DNA of 64,000 nucleotides from Bordetella avium (GCF_034424645.1 NZ_CP139969.1:1922001-1986000), one strand, 5' to 3'; numbered from the stretch's first letter, positions 19,942 through 27,998 are shown. Numbers and translations: made by a program. Notes: generated by a model not told the origin, from the letters alone.

Positions 19942-20050
19942 GGGAGAACTGCGCTCCTAGAAGCGGGGTGGCGACGCCTACGTTGCGTCCGATGGAGTGA
20001 TTCTAGTTGTTACGACCCTATCGGGATATTCGTTAGGTACACTGACTGCA

Positions 20051-20065
20051 ATCGAATATTTCGAT
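20051..20065. promoter_or_regulatory. LysR-type operator between the MFS and lysR genes
   Basis: ATCGAA-TAT-TTCGAT is a perfect dyad that also satisfies T-N11-A (T at 20052, A at 20064). It lies 29 bases before the lysR ATG and 110 bases from the MFS start, the classic place for an autoregulating LysR protein. Confidence 0.6.
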
Positions 20066-20093
20066 AAGCAAAGAGACACCATCATCTGGGAAT

Positions 20094-20954
20094 ATGCTCA
20101 ATCCCCTTTGGCTTCACACTTTTGCAACCGTCGCCGCCTCGCACAGCTTTTCGGCAGCCGGCCGCACGCTGGGCCTGACCCAATCCACCGTCAGCGAACA
20201 TATCCGCCGCCTTGAGAGCAGCGTAGGCCGGCGTTTGCTGGCGCGGGACACGCACAGGGTGGCGCTGACGCCAGACGGCGAGGCCATGTTGGTGCATGCG
20301 CGGCTGATCCTCGAAGCCATGGCGCATGCCGAATCGCAGTTCCGTACGCCGCGCTTGCGGGGCCGGGTACGGCTAGGCTGTTCCGACGATATTGCGCTCG
20401 GACCCTTGCCGAGCATTCTTGCGGCGTTTCGCAACGCGCATCCCGATGTGGAACTACAAATCACCATTGCGATGACGGGCCGGCTGTATGAGTTGCTGGA
20501 CGCCGGCGCCATTGATCTGCTGGTGGGCAAGCGCCGTTTGGGCGAAACCCGGGGCACGCGCCTGTTCACGAGTCATCTCCAGTGGATCGCGCGCAGCGGC
20601 ACCGAAGTGGCGCTGGACCAGCCCTTGCCCCTGGTGCTGGCGGCCGAACCCAGCGTGACGCGGTCTGTGGTGCTGGACGCGCTGGCGGTGGCGGGAGCCA
20701 GTTGGCGCATCGTCTGTACCAGCAGCTCTCTGGCAGGCAGCAGCGCCGCCGCCCGTGGCGGCCTGGGCCTGACGGTGCGGCCGCAATTCATGAGCGGCCG
20801 GGGGTTGGCGCCGCCCGTCAATGCCCATCGTTTGCCAGCCTTGCCGGACGTAGAGTTTGTGGCGCTGGGCGCAGCGCAGCTGAGCCGGCCCGCCGACACC
20901 TTGCTGGAAATTCTGCGCGACAGCGAATTGCGCGGCGATTGGACGACGGTATAG
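20094..20954 (+). CDS. LysR-family transcriptional regulator
   Basis: A 286-residue regulator. Residues 1-60 form the winged helix-turn-helix (FATVAASHSFSAAGRTLGLT, then QSTVSEHIRRLESSVGRRLL). The remainder is the substrate-binding effector domain, starting near RGRVRLGCSDDIALGPLPSI. It is divergent from the broken MFS transporter and probably controlled it. Its own operator candidate is the dyad at 20051-20065. The effector is unknown. It is convergent with the broken amidotransferase gene five bases downstream. Confidence 0.88.
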   Translation: MLNPLWLHTFATVAASHSFSAAGRTLGLTQSTVSEHIRRLESSVGRRLLARDTHRVALTPDGEAMLVHARLILEAMAHAESQFRTPRLRGRVRLGCSDDIALGPLPSILAAFRNAHPDVELQITIAMTGRLYELLDAGAIDLLVGKRRLGETRGTRLFTSHLQWIARSGTEVALDQPLPLVLAAEPSVTRSVVLDALAVAGASWRIVCTSSSLAGSSAAARGGLGLTVRPQFMSGRGLAPPVNAHRLPALPDVEFVALGAAQLSRPADTLLEILRDSELRGDWTTV

Positions 20955-20959
20955 GCCGG

Positions 20960-21693
20960 TCAGGGCAGGGCGGCGAAACGCCTCAGTATGCCATGTGCTT
21001 CTGGCGTGTCGCGCAGGCGCGCAAGCATGGTCTGCGCATCGTGGCCGGCTTCGGCCAGGGCCTCGCGGCGGCGGACAATGCAGCGGCGCAGCAGGTCCGC
21101 CGTAAATTCGGGGTGGAATTGCAGCGACCAGGCCCGGCGGCCGTAGCGCAGGATTTGATGGGCATCGTGCGCCGAGCGGGCCAGGGTGACCGCGCCCTCG
21201 GGCGGGCGCAACACGCTTTGCGAATGAGAGAGGTGGGCATAAAAACCGGGGGGCAGCCCGCCCAGCACCGGGTCATCATCCACGGCCTGCAGGCGCTCGA
21301 CATGATGCGTGCCCAGCTCGAGGCCATCGGGGTGATCGTCCACCTGACCGCCCAGGGCATCGGCCATCAGTTGATGGCCATAGCAAACGCCCAGGACAGG
21401 CTTGCCAGCAGGTACGATCTCGCGCAACCAGTCCCCAGTGCGTTCGCTCCAGGTTTGGCGGTCGGTCACCATATCCCAGGAACCGGACAGCACGACGCCG
21501 CGAAAGCGGTCCGCTGCGGGCAAGGGTTCGTCCAGATGAGGCCGCGCCACGAGCAGGGCCTCATCGGGCAGGACGCGAACCAATCGGCCTGTTCGCCCAC
21601 TTGGCGGACGAGATCCTCGGGCGGACGGCCCAACTGTACGATCAAGAGCGGCAGCCGCTTGCGGCGAGAGTGGGGGTGGGATGTGCTGAACAT
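20960..21693 (-). pseudogene. Class I glutamine amidotransferase, frameshifted near the N-terminus
   Basis: The body of the gene, read from about 21575 down to 20960, is a GATase1 protein of the GuaA-like, gamma-glutamyl hydrolase type: GVVLSGSWDMVTDR, the nucleophile GVCYGHQLMADALGG, and FHPEF for the catalytic His-Glu. The proper N-terminus (LPLLIVQLGRPPEDLVRQVG, then EQADWF) is in another frame and runs into the body only if one base is added near 21574-21582. The body frame is open upstream to 21754, but that stretch reads as low-complexity Arg/Pro/Ala sequence. I therefore call a single-base deletion, real or a sequencing error. If translated from an internal start, the catalytic triad would be intact. 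Confidence 0.78.
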
Positions 21694-21819
21694 GACGCCG
21701 CGCGGCCAAGGCCGACATTGACAGAATCGGTAGGGCAATCATAGCGGATGGCATGCGAGACCGTTACTGCGGTATGGTCTGAGCCTATGCTCTGGGGGCA
21801 GAGGCGGCCGTCCCACTGC

Positions 21820-22686
21820 TCAAGAGGCTTTGAGCGAGGATTTCAGATGCTGGCGCAGCAACTGCGAGGCCCATTCGTTGTCGCCGGCCTCCAGCGCCTC
21901 GATGATGCGCAGATGTTCCGAGGACGAGTCGACAAAGCGCGAGTGACGGTAAAACGCTGCATGCTCTTCGAGGCGGCGCAATTGGTTTTGCTGCTGCACC
22001 GCCTGCAAGATATGGCGGTTGCCCGAGAAACGGGCCAGCATTTCATGAAACGAGGCATTGAGCGCGAAGAACTCGGTGGCCGAAATGTTCTCGCTCAGGG
22101 TTTCGTGCGCGGCGCGCATCCGCTTCAAGGCCGCCTGGTCTATCTTGAAGCTGGGTTCCAGCAGGCCGGCGCATTCCACCGTCATGCGGAAACGATAGCT
22201 TTCGGCCACGGCCTCGGCGCTGTCCAATGACGGCGCGAATCGCCAGCCGTGGCCTTTGCGTTTTTCCAGCAGACCGTCGGCCGACAGTTGCAGCAGCGTC
22301 TTGCTCAGGATGGCGCGCGGGGCGCCATAACGCTGATGCAGCTCGCTTTCGGTGAAGGTTTCGGGCAGCTCGCGGCGGGCCCGGTCATCGATCAGCCGGC
22401 GGTAGAGCTCCCCTTGCGTAGGACCCTTGCCCTGAATGCGCGGCGCTGGCCTATCCGGCGCCAGCGCCGCCGCAGTGTAGCCACTGTGGCGACGGTGCGT
22501 GATCAGTCCTTGCGCAGCCAGCAGCTTGAGCGCGCCGCGCACGGGGGTGCGCGATACGGCGTAGTGCCGTGCCAGCGACGCTTCGGTAAGGTGATCGCCT
22601 GGCGCATAGCGGCCACCGGCCAAATCCTCGGCAATCTGGCGCGCCAGGTCAACTTGCAGGGCGGTGGGGTGAAGATCAGTGGCCAT
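21820..22686 (-). CDS. GntR-family regulator with FadR-type C-terminal domain
   Basis: A 288-residue protein. The N-terminal winged helix has ARQIAEDLAGGRYAPGDHLT, then EASLARHYAVSRTPVRGALK. A second helical stretch with QRYGAPRAILSKTLLQLSADGL looks like an extra winged-helix repeat (about residues 85-145). The C-terminal FCD domain (about 155-285) contains FFALNASFHEMLARFSGNRH, the usual metal/ligand region. Members sense organic acids and sit next to the pathway they control. Here the neighbours are broken genes, so the target is unclear. The double DNA-binding region is uncommon but occurs in betaproteobacterial relatives. Confidence 0.85.
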   Translation of the reverse strand: MATDLHPTALQVDLARQIAEDLAGGRYAPGDHLTEASLARHYAVSRTPVRGALKLLAAQGLITHRRHSGYTAAALAPDRPAPRIQGKGPTQGELYRRLIDDRARRELPETFTESELHQRYGAPRAILSKTLLQLSADGLLEKRKGHGWRFAPSLDSAEAVAESYRFRMTVECAGLLEPSFKIDQAALKRMRAAHETLSENISATEFFALNASFHEMLARFSGNRHILQAVQQQNQLRRLEEHAAFYRHSRFVDSSSEHLRIIEALEAGDNEWASQLLRQHLKSSLKAS

Positions 22687-22723
22687 GGAAGGGAAAGCGC
22701 ATCGGCGGAAACAGATGGTAGCG

Positions 22724-23020
22724 GACTTCGGCTTGCCTGGCTGCGGCTGGCCGGCAGTTCGTTGCGCTCTCCGACCAGGCCCAGGATCAGCTTGCGGATG
22801 TCATAGGCTGAGATCGACGTCTTCGGAGAAACGGTCGATCAGTTTATAACCTTGGATAGGGAGGTCCCGCCTTTAAACGTCAGGTCCGGAGCAAGCGGGG
22901 ATGCGAATAGGGTGCGACCACCCAGATGTCTTTTTCGAGCAGATGGGCGGGGCGGCCGGTCTCGGCGCGGGCATATTCGAGGCGATCCTGCCTGCTTAAA
23001 CCGAAGAAGGCCTCAACCAC
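22724..23020 (-). pseudogene. AbiEii-type nucleotidyltransferase toxin remnant
   Basis: Read on the minus strand from a GTG at 23020 (AGGAG upstream), the pieces in order are GLSRQDRLEYARAETGRP, AHLLEKDIWVV, TLFASPLAPDLTFKGGTSLSK, GYKLIDRFSEDVDLS and YDIRKLILGLVGERNELPA. Together they match the N-terminal nucleotidyltransferase region of AbiEii/AbiGii toxins, including the GGTSLSK and SEDVDL motifs. They lie in different frames, with single-base breaks near 22913, 22855 and 22805. Similarity ends near 22724, just before the GntR gene. No antitoxin partner is recognisable nearby. It lies 147 bases downstream of the nitrilase gene on the same strand. Confidence 0.8.
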
Positions 23021-23167
23021 GCATCGTCTCCTGGCCGATGGTCTTCGCCATCGGCTGCGGTAAGCCGCGCCCATGCCTCAGCGCAGGCATGGGCGCAAGC
23101 GTCGCGAACCCCTTCGCCAGGCGCTGTCAGGCGCAAGCGATGGGCGGTGTGCTTGCGCGGATGGCGC

Positions 23168-23950
23168 TCAGGCCAGTTCCGGGCGGCCGAAGCGCCGGTT
23201 TTGCAGCACGGGCAAGGATAGGCGTGCCTGCGCGATGCGGGCGGGGTCGATATCCACAAACACCAACGCATCGGTTTCGGCGGCGCGCGCAATGATGACG
23301 CCCAGCGGATCGACCGTCATGCTGGCGCCGATATTGCGCGGGCCGCATTCGCCGGTGGCCACGACGTAGCAAGTGTTTTCCAGCGCGCGGGCCTGGCATA
23401 GCACCTGCCAGTGCATTTCCTTGAGCGGGCCGCGCACCCAGGCCGAGGGCGCCACCAACAGGTCGGCGCCGTCCAGCGCCAGGCGTCGGGCCAACTCCGG
23501 AAAGCGCAGGTCATAGCAGGTCATCATGCCGATTTTCAGTCCGGCGACCTCGACTAACGGCGGGATGTCCGCGCCGGGCGATACATTGATCGATTCCTGC
23601 ACGTTAAAGGCATCGTACAGATGCAGTTTGCGGTACTGCGCCACAATGCGGCCGTCGCGCAAGGCGAACTGCACATTCCAGAGCTTGCCGTCGTCCGCCG
23701 GAATATGCACGCAGAAAAACACCGTCAGGCCGTGGCTGGCTTGCAGCAGGGCAGACATGAAAGGGCCATCGATGGGCTGGGCAGAACGCTTGACCAGGTC
23801 TGGGTCGGTGATATCGCGCGCCAGAACCCCCTCGGGCAGCACCAGTGCGTCGGCGCCACCGGCACGAGCGCGCTCGATGAGTTCGCGGCAGAGCACGGCG
23901 TTTTCTTCCCAGACGGGACGGACAGCGAATTGCCCCATGGCAATTTTCAT
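23168..23950 (-). CDS. Carbon-nitrogen hydrolase (nitrilase/Nit family)
   Basis: A 260-residue enzyme with the family's catalytic triad: Glu in ALVLPEGVLA (about residue 40), Lys in AQYRKLHLYDAFN (about 107) and Cys in GMMTCYDLRFPE (about 144). The length and motif set resemble Nit1/Nit2 amidases that act on deaminated glutathione or alpha-ketoglutaramate, but substrate choice is not certain. It starts 14 bases downstream of the slyX stop on the same strand, so the two are probably co-transcribed. Confidence 0.88.
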   Translation of the reverse strand: MKIAMGQFAVRPVWEENAVLCRELIERARAGGADALVLPEGVLARDITDPDLVKRSAQPIDGPFMSALLQASHGLTVFFCVHIPADDGKLWNVQFALRDGRIVAQYRKLHLYDAFNVQESINVSPGADIPPLVEVAGLKIGMMTCYDLRFPELARRLALDGADLLVAPSAWVRGPLKEMHWQVLCQARALENTCYVVATGECGPRNIGASMTVDPLGVIIARAAETDALVFVDIDPARIAQARLSLPVLQNRRFGRPELA

Positions 23951-23964
23951 GAAGATCTCCAGGT

Positions 23965-24183
23965 TCAGTAATGCGGCGGGCGCTCGTCGAGCAGACTGCG
24001 CCAGGGGCCGCCGCTGCCATCGCTTTGCTGATTGCGCAAATGGCCGATCTGGCCCGCCATCGCCTCGATCTGCTTTTGCTGCTCGAATACCAGCAGATTG
24101 AGGCGATCCAGCAGGTCTTCGGCAAAGCCCAGCTTGATTTCCAGCTCGGTCACACGCGCGGCGAGTTCTTGTTCAGTTTCCAT
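23965..24183 (-). CDS. slyX: SlyX family protein
   Basis: A 72-residue protein starting METEQELAARVTELEIKLGF at 24183. It is a short parallel coiled coil followed by the conserved C-terminal tail SLLDERPPHY, both typical of SlyX. The function of the family is unknown. An in-frame upstream ATG at 24354 would extend through the divergent gene and is not supported. It shares an 88-base intergenic region with the DUF1805 gene. Confidence 0.9.
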   Translation of the reverse strand: METEQELAARVTELEIKLGFAEDLLDRLNLLVFEQQKQIEAMAGQIGHLRNQQSDGSGGPWRSLLDERPPHY

Positions 24184-24271
24184 GGTGGCTATTAAACCGC
24201 AGAGCGTGCCTGCCGCGCCAATCGCCGTGCGCCATGACACAATGAGCGATCTCTTCTTTACCTGGATCACC

Positions 24272-24541
24272 ATGACCGTCACGCTCAAGGACTTCGAGCA
24301 AATCCGCCATGAATTGGCCCGTCCCTTGCTACTGCTCAAGGGCAGCCGCGGCATTTTGGCCTGCGGCTACCTGAACGTGGCGACCTTTGACAAAACCGCA
24401 GAGGCTGCGGCCATCGTTACCGGCGTGGTCGATCATGAGCAAATGCTTGCGGCGCCACTGATCGCCGTCAGTCAGGCTGCCCAGGCGCTGGGCTTGCGCA
24501 CGGGGATGACGGGAGCCGAGGCGCTGGCTGTATTCAAATAA
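24272..24541 (+). CDS. DUF1805/YunC-like protein
   Basis: An 89-residue protein starting MTVTLKDFEQIRHELARPLL. It has the small-domain signature RGILACGYLNVATFDKTAEA and ends AQALGLRTGMTGAEALAVFK. This matches DUF1805 (B. subtilis YunC type), whose function is unknown. An alternative ATG ten codons earlier (24242) lacks a ribosome site. It is divergent from slyX. Confidence 0.75.
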   Translation: MTVTLKDFEQIRHELARPLLLLKGSRGILACGYLNVATFDKTAEAAAIVTGVVDHEQMLAAPLIAVSQAAQALGLRTGMTGAEALAVFK

Positions 24542-24591
24542 TCTGCTAAATCTGGCGTGGCCGCGGGAATTCAGCCGTCTGCCAGCTTGGA

Positions 24592-24667
24592 GTTTGACAA
24601 TGTGGGCCGGGCGATACAGACTCATTCGCCTGTTGCAGGCCTGGACTCTTGTCGGCCATTGTCAAAC
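24592..24667 (+). other. Structured intergenic element, possible RNA leader or small RNA
   Basis: GTTTGACAAT (24592-24601) pairs with ATTGTCAAAC (24658-24667), and GGCCG (24605-24609) pairs with CGGCC (24653-24657), giving a 15-pair stem with a three-base bulge and a 43-base top. A good terminator follows at 24698-24729. The pair could be an attenuating leader of the acetyltransferase gene at 24769 or a free small RNA. TTGACA inside the left arm could instead be a -35 box. I know no named family that fits. Confidence 0.35.
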
Positions 24668-24697
24668 AATGGCATGCGCCGCGCTGATGCTCGTTGC

Positions 24698-24729
24698 AAA
24701 ACCTGCCCCGGCAACGGCGCAGGTTTTTT
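24698..24729 (+). terminator. Rho-independent terminator before the GNAT gene
   Basis: AAACCTGC (24698-24705) pairs with GCAGGTTT (24719-24726), and the T-run extends to 24729. It would end transcription from the DUF1805 gene or from the structured element, 40 bases before the acetyltransferase start. Confidence 0.75.
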
Positions 24730-24768
24730 CGTTTTCTTTGCGCTTGCAGCGCTCCTGGATGGTATGTC

Positions 24769-25233
24769 ATGTTTGAGATCCAAGCCGCTCGTTTTCCGCA
24801 GGACCGTGATGCCTTGATCGGCATCATCCGCGAGTACCTTGGCAGTACCCGGGTAAGCCTTGAGTATCAAAACTACGAGGAAGAGCTTGATGGCCTGCCT
24901 GGCAGATATGCTGCGCCACGCGGCCTGATGCTGATGGCCTGGAGCAAGGCGGGAGTAGTGGGCTGTGGCGGATTTCGCGAGGTGGATGCGCGCACCTGTG
25001 AGATGAAGCGGGTTTATGTGCGCCCCGAGGCGCGTGGGCGCCAATTAGGCCGCCAACTGATGGAGCGCATTTTGCAGGAAGCGCGTGCGGCGGGCTATGG
25101 TCGCATCTGTCTGGACGTGTTGCCAGAGTTTCTGGCCGCGCAGTATTTGTACGAGTCCCTGGGCTTTCAGGCGGCAGAGCCGGTCACGGAAAACCCCGTG
25201 CCAGGCACCCGGTTTCTGGGCCGGGACCTGTAA
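24769..25233 (+). CDS. GNAT family N-acetyltransferase
   Basis: A 154-residue protein starting MFEIQAARFPQDRDALIGII. The acetyl-CoA site is clear: EMKRVYVRPEARGRQLGRQL (motif A, about residues 80-99), then ARAAGYGRICLDVLPEFLAA and YLYESLGFQ (motif B). The acceptor substrate is unknown. An in-frame start 75 bases upstream would run through the terminator hairpin, so I use 24769. A strong hairpin separates it from the convergent PpiC gene. Confidence 0.85.
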   Translation: MFEIQAARFPQDRDALIGIIREYLGSTRVSLEYQNYEEELDGLPGRYAAPRGLMLMAWSKAGVVGCGGFREVDARTCEMKRVYVRPEARGRQLGRQLMERILQEARAAGYGRICLDVLPEFLAAQYLYESLGFQAAEPVTENPVPGTRFLGRDL

Positions 25234-25278
25234 GCGCGCCGAGGGCAGGCAAGATCGCGCCTCAGGCCGAGGCCATCG

Positions 25279-25306
25279 CCTTAAAGCGCGGCGTCGCGCT
25301 TTAAGG
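25279..25306. terminator. Bidirectional hairpin between convergent genes
   Basis: CCTTAAAGCGC (25279-25289) pairs perfectly with GCGCTTTAAGG (25296-25306) across a six-base loop. It sits between the ends of the GNAT and PpiC genes, so it can serve both strands, although the T-runs are short. Confidence 0.65.
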
Positions 25307-25344
25307 CCTTAGCCGGCTTGGGCGCCAGCTAACCCTGACGCGTA

Positions 25345-25626
25345 TCAGTCGCGGCGGCTGGTCACTTCGACCAGGTGATAGCCGAACTGAGTCTTGACCG
25401 GGCCTTGCACTTCGTTCACCGGGGCACTGAACACCACCTGGTCGAATTCGCGAACCATTTCGCCGGGGCCGAAAGTACCCAGGTCGCCGCCTTGGCGGGC
25501 AGACGGGCAGCTCGAGTTTTCACGGGCGACTTCGGCGAAATCGGCGCCGTTCTGAATAGCGGTCTTGAGTTCCTGAGCGCGAGCTTCGGTCGAGACGAGA
25601 ATATGGCGGGCAGAGGCTTGTGCCAT
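25345..25626 (-). CDS. ppiC: Parvulin-type peptidyl-prolyl isomerase (PpiC)
   Basis: A 93-residue stand-alone parvulin domain. ASARHILVSTEARAQELK starts the fold, GGDLGTFGPGEMVREFDQVV is the active-site loop, and TQFGYHLVEVTSR closes it. Length and lack of a signal peptide match cytoplasmic PpiC (Par10). It catalyses cis-trans isomerisation of X-Pro bonds. Confidence 0.92.
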   Translation of the reverse strand: MAQASARHILVSTEARAQELKTAIQNGADFAEVARENSSCPSARQGGDLGTFGPGEMVREFDQVVFSAPVNEVQGPVKTQFGYHLVEVTSRRD

Positions 25627-25703
25627 GGTGTGCTCCTGAGCGGGCCTGAGGCCCGCATGAAAAATGCGGGCAAGGCCCGACGGGACCGATAGTGTAGCCG
25701 TCC

Positions 25704-26816
25704 TCAGTCTTCCTCATCGAGCAGGCGGGCAGCCTTGGACGACACGGCGGCGCCGGCGCGGTGGTAATGCATGACGGTAGCAACGCTGGCGTGGCCGCTC
25801 AAGGCCATGACTTCCGCCAAAGGCAGGCCCTGACGGCCTGCTTCGGTAATGAAACCGGCGCGCAGACTGTGCGCCGCATAATCCCCTGTCAGGCCCGCTT
25901 GCCGGGCGCGTGTCTGCACCATGCGGCGCAGGGCTTCGGCCCCCAGCGGCTCGGCCACGATGCCGCCACGGCGCACGCGCCGGAACAGGGCGCCCTCAGT
26001 GATGCCGGCAGCCTCCAGCCATGCCGTCAGCGCCTGCGCGGCACGGCCCACGACCGGCTTGTACATGTCGGGGCGGGCCCGACCCTCCTGATTGGTTTTT
26101 GAGTGCGCCAGCGTATAGAGATAACCGCCAGGCGTGGGCCGCGTGTTCTCCATCGTGGCAGCCACCACTTCAGAGCGGCGGCGTCCGCCGCTGGCCCAGG
26201 CGAACAAGAGCATGGCGCGGTCGCGCAGGCCGATCAGCGAATCATCACAGGTGGCCAGTAGTTGTTCCAGCGGTTCACGGGTGAGGGCGTCTTTGCCTTG
26301 GGGCAGCTCGCCGCGCCGGGCATAGGCGGCGCGGCTGCGCGCCATCAGGGCCCGCACAGCGCGTTCGCGGCAGGGGTTGGGTTGCCCCTGGGTTTCATGC
26401 GCCTCCGATAGCACCGCCAGCCGGTGCCGCACCGTAGACAGTTTCAACGGGCCGAGCGCGCCTTTCACGCCCATTGCCACCAATTGCTGATCAATGTCGG
26501 CGGGCAGGTCGTGCGCCAGCCCGCTGCCTGTGCTGTGTTCCAGATGGTCGGCAATGAATTGCAGCACGGCCGAAATGGGCAGGGGCAGGGCAAAAGGCCG
26601 GCCCAGGCGCAGGCTATGCCAGGCCGCCCAATACCGAATGGCGGCGCGATAGGCCGCCTGCGTATTGGGCGAACTGCCTTCGCGCAGCAAGGCGCGCAGC
26701 GAGTCAGCGCTGGCGCCCAGTTGCTCCAGCTGAAGTCCGAGCGCATTTTCTGGCGAGGCGGGAGGGCTGTTTTCCGCAGGGATCAGCGACTTTTGCTTGG
26801 TTTTGTTGTAATTCAT
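25704..26816 (-). CDS. Tyrosine recombinase (phage integrase family)
   Basis: A 370-residue recombinase. Residues about 30-160 are the core-binding SAM-like domain (SSPNTQAAYRAAIRYWAAWH). The catalytic domain has Arg in ASGGRRRSEV, the H-x-x-R box AHSLR (H316, R319), H342 in SGHAS and the nucleophile Y351 in VMHYHRAGA; all key residues are present. It is divergent from the KfrA-like gene, with two dyads in the 117-base gap. No attachment-site repeats, tRNA or cargo genes are visible, so it does not look like the integrase of a present mobile element. Confidence 0.88.
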   Translation of the reverse strand: MNYNKTKQKSLIPAENSPPASPENALGLQLEQLGASADSLRALLREGSSPNTQAAYRAAIRYWAAWHSLRLGRPFALPLPISAVLQFIADHLEHSTGSGLAHDLPADIDQQLVAMGVKGALGPLKLSTVRHRLAVLSEAHETQGQPNPCRERAVRALMARSRAAYARRGELPQGKDALTREPLEQLLATCDDSLIGLRDRAMLLFAWASGGRRRSEVVAATMENTRPTPGGYLYTLAHSKTNQEGRARPDMYKPVVGRAAQALTAWLEAAGITEGALFRRVRRGGIVAEPLGAEALRRMVQTRARQAGLTGDYAAHSLRAGFITEAGRQGLPLAEVMALSGHASVATVMHYHRAGAAVSSKAARLLDEED

Positions 26817-26823
26817 ATGTATG

Positions 26824-26841
26824 ATGTATTTAATAATACAT
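26824..26841. promoter_or_regulatory. AT-rich dyad next to the recombinase start
   Basis: ATGTATT-TAAT-AATACAT has perfect seven-base arms and begins eight bases from the recombinase ATG. It would block translation initiation or transcription if bound, and is a candidate operator for the divergent KfrA-like protein. Confidence 0.5.
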
Positions 26842-26856
26842 ATTGCCTAGTATTAG

Positions 26857-26881
26857 CGCGGATAAACATCTATTATCCGCG
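26857..26881. promoter_or_regulatory. GC-rich dyad in the recombinase/KfrA gap
   Basis: CGCGGATAA (26857-26865) and TTATCCGCG (26873-26881) are perfect nine-base inverted arms with a seven-base spacer. The site lies midway between the divergent starts (26816 and 26934). KfrA proteins of plasmids bind dyads in their own promoter, so this is a natural operator candidate. Confidence 0.6.
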
Positions 26882-26933
26882 TTAACTGGAAATCAGGCAC
26901 GGGAATATCGTGCATAAGTAAAGGAAAGCCCTC

Positions 26934-27998
26934 ATGGCCTTAGGCGTGCAGCAAGAAGACGTATCGGCGGCGGCGGACGCGTTGTTGCGGGCCGGCGAGC
27001 AGCCCACCATCGAGCGCGTGAGGTTGCACCTGGGGCGTGGTTCGCCCAACACCGTTGGCCCGCTCTTGAAAAACTGGTTTCGCGACTTGGGCGCCCGCCT
27101 GGACGCCACGGTCGAAACGGCGCCGGATATCGTGGCTGAGGCGGCTGCGCGCCTATGGGAGGCTGCTCTCGAAGCGGCCAGGCAGGCCACGGCGCGCCAG
27201 GCTGCGCAAGCCGAGGCCATGGCTCGGGCAGAGCAGGAAAGGCTAGAAGGCGAGCGCGAAGCGTTGGCCGAGGCGCAGCTGCGGCTGGCGCAGCGTGAGG
27301 CCGATCTCGAAGCGGCGGTGCTGGCGGCCCGCGCCCAAGCCGCGGCCGCCGAAGAGCGGGTGCAGGCTTTACAACTGCGGCTGACGCAAACCGAGGCCGA
27401 ACTGCACGCGCAGCGTCAGGCGACCGAGCAGGCTCAGGCGGCCACACAAGCGGCGCAACATGCCGCGCACTCGGCCGAACGGGAGGGGCGCGAACACCTC
27501 GCCGCCGCACAACAGGCCTTCCGTGACGATCTAGCGCAGGCAGAAGCGCGTCATGCCAGCCATGAGCGGCGCTGGCTGACAGAGCTGGATGCACAGCGTC
27601 AGACCGTACGGCGCCAACAAGAAGAGCGCGAGCTGGCGGACCGGGCAGCCGCAACGCGCGAGGCCGAACTGGCCGCGCAACTGCAAACGGCCCGAGACGA
27701 GGCCCGCCGCACGGCAGCGCTGCTGGCCAGCAACGAGGCCGAGGCGCGGGCAGCCCAGTTGCAATGGGAGGCAAGGCTGGCGGCGGACAGCCAGGCGGCG
27801 GCGCTGCAGCGCGAGGCCCTGATGCAGCGCAACGTCGATCTGGAAACCAGTGCGGCGCAATTGCGCGCGCAGTTAGCGGTCAAAGATAGTCAGATCGCCA
27901 GCCTGCTGGCCGCCTCCCGCCTCAGACTGGAAGCGGATGAGGCACGGGCTGCAGGGGCGGATTCCCCTGCGGATGACGAAGCGCCTCAGCAGCCCTAA
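26934..27998 (+). CDS. KfrA-like DNA-binding protein with long coiled coil
   Basis: A 354-residue protein. Residues about 1-60 form the KfrA N-terminal helix-turn-helix (TIERVRLHLGRGSPNTVGPL), and residues about 70-330 are an almost unbroken Ala/Glu/Gln/Arg coiled coil. The ATG has AAAGGAAAG six bases upstream. KfrA of IncP plasmids binds its own promoter and may help partition or anchor DNA. Here the gene appears chromosomal and is divergent from a tyrosine recombinase. I infer that it regulates or assists the recombinase. Confidence 0.82.
   Translation: MALGVQQEDVSAAADALLRAGEQPTIERVRLHLGRGSPNTVGPLLKNWFRDLGARLDATVETAPDIVAEAAARLWEAALEAARQATARQAAQAEAMARAEQERLEGEREALAEAQLRLAQREADLEAAVLAARAQAAAAEERVQALQLRLTQTEAELHAQRQATEQAQAATQAAQHAAHSAEREGREHLAAAQQAFRDDLAQAEARHASHERRWLTELDAQRQTVRRQQEERELADRAAATREAELAAQLQTARDEARRTAALLASNEAEARAAQLQWEARLAADSQAAALQREALMQRNVDLETSAAQLRAQLAVKDSQIASLLAASRLRLEADEARAAGADSPADDEAPQQP

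Noticed and set aside
20960..21721. Long plus-strand frame opposite the amidotransferase
   Set aside because: It is low-complexity Arg/Gly/Gln sequence, antisense to a recognised enzyme.
22852..23295. Plus-strand frame of 147 residues
   Set aside because: It is antisense to the AbiEii remnant and the nitrilase gene, Arg/Gly-rich, and without a ribosome site.
25704..27998. The recombinase/KfrA pair as an integrated plasmid or genomic island
   Set aside because: No direct repeats, tRNA, replication or transfer genes are visible around it, and flanking genes look chromosomal.
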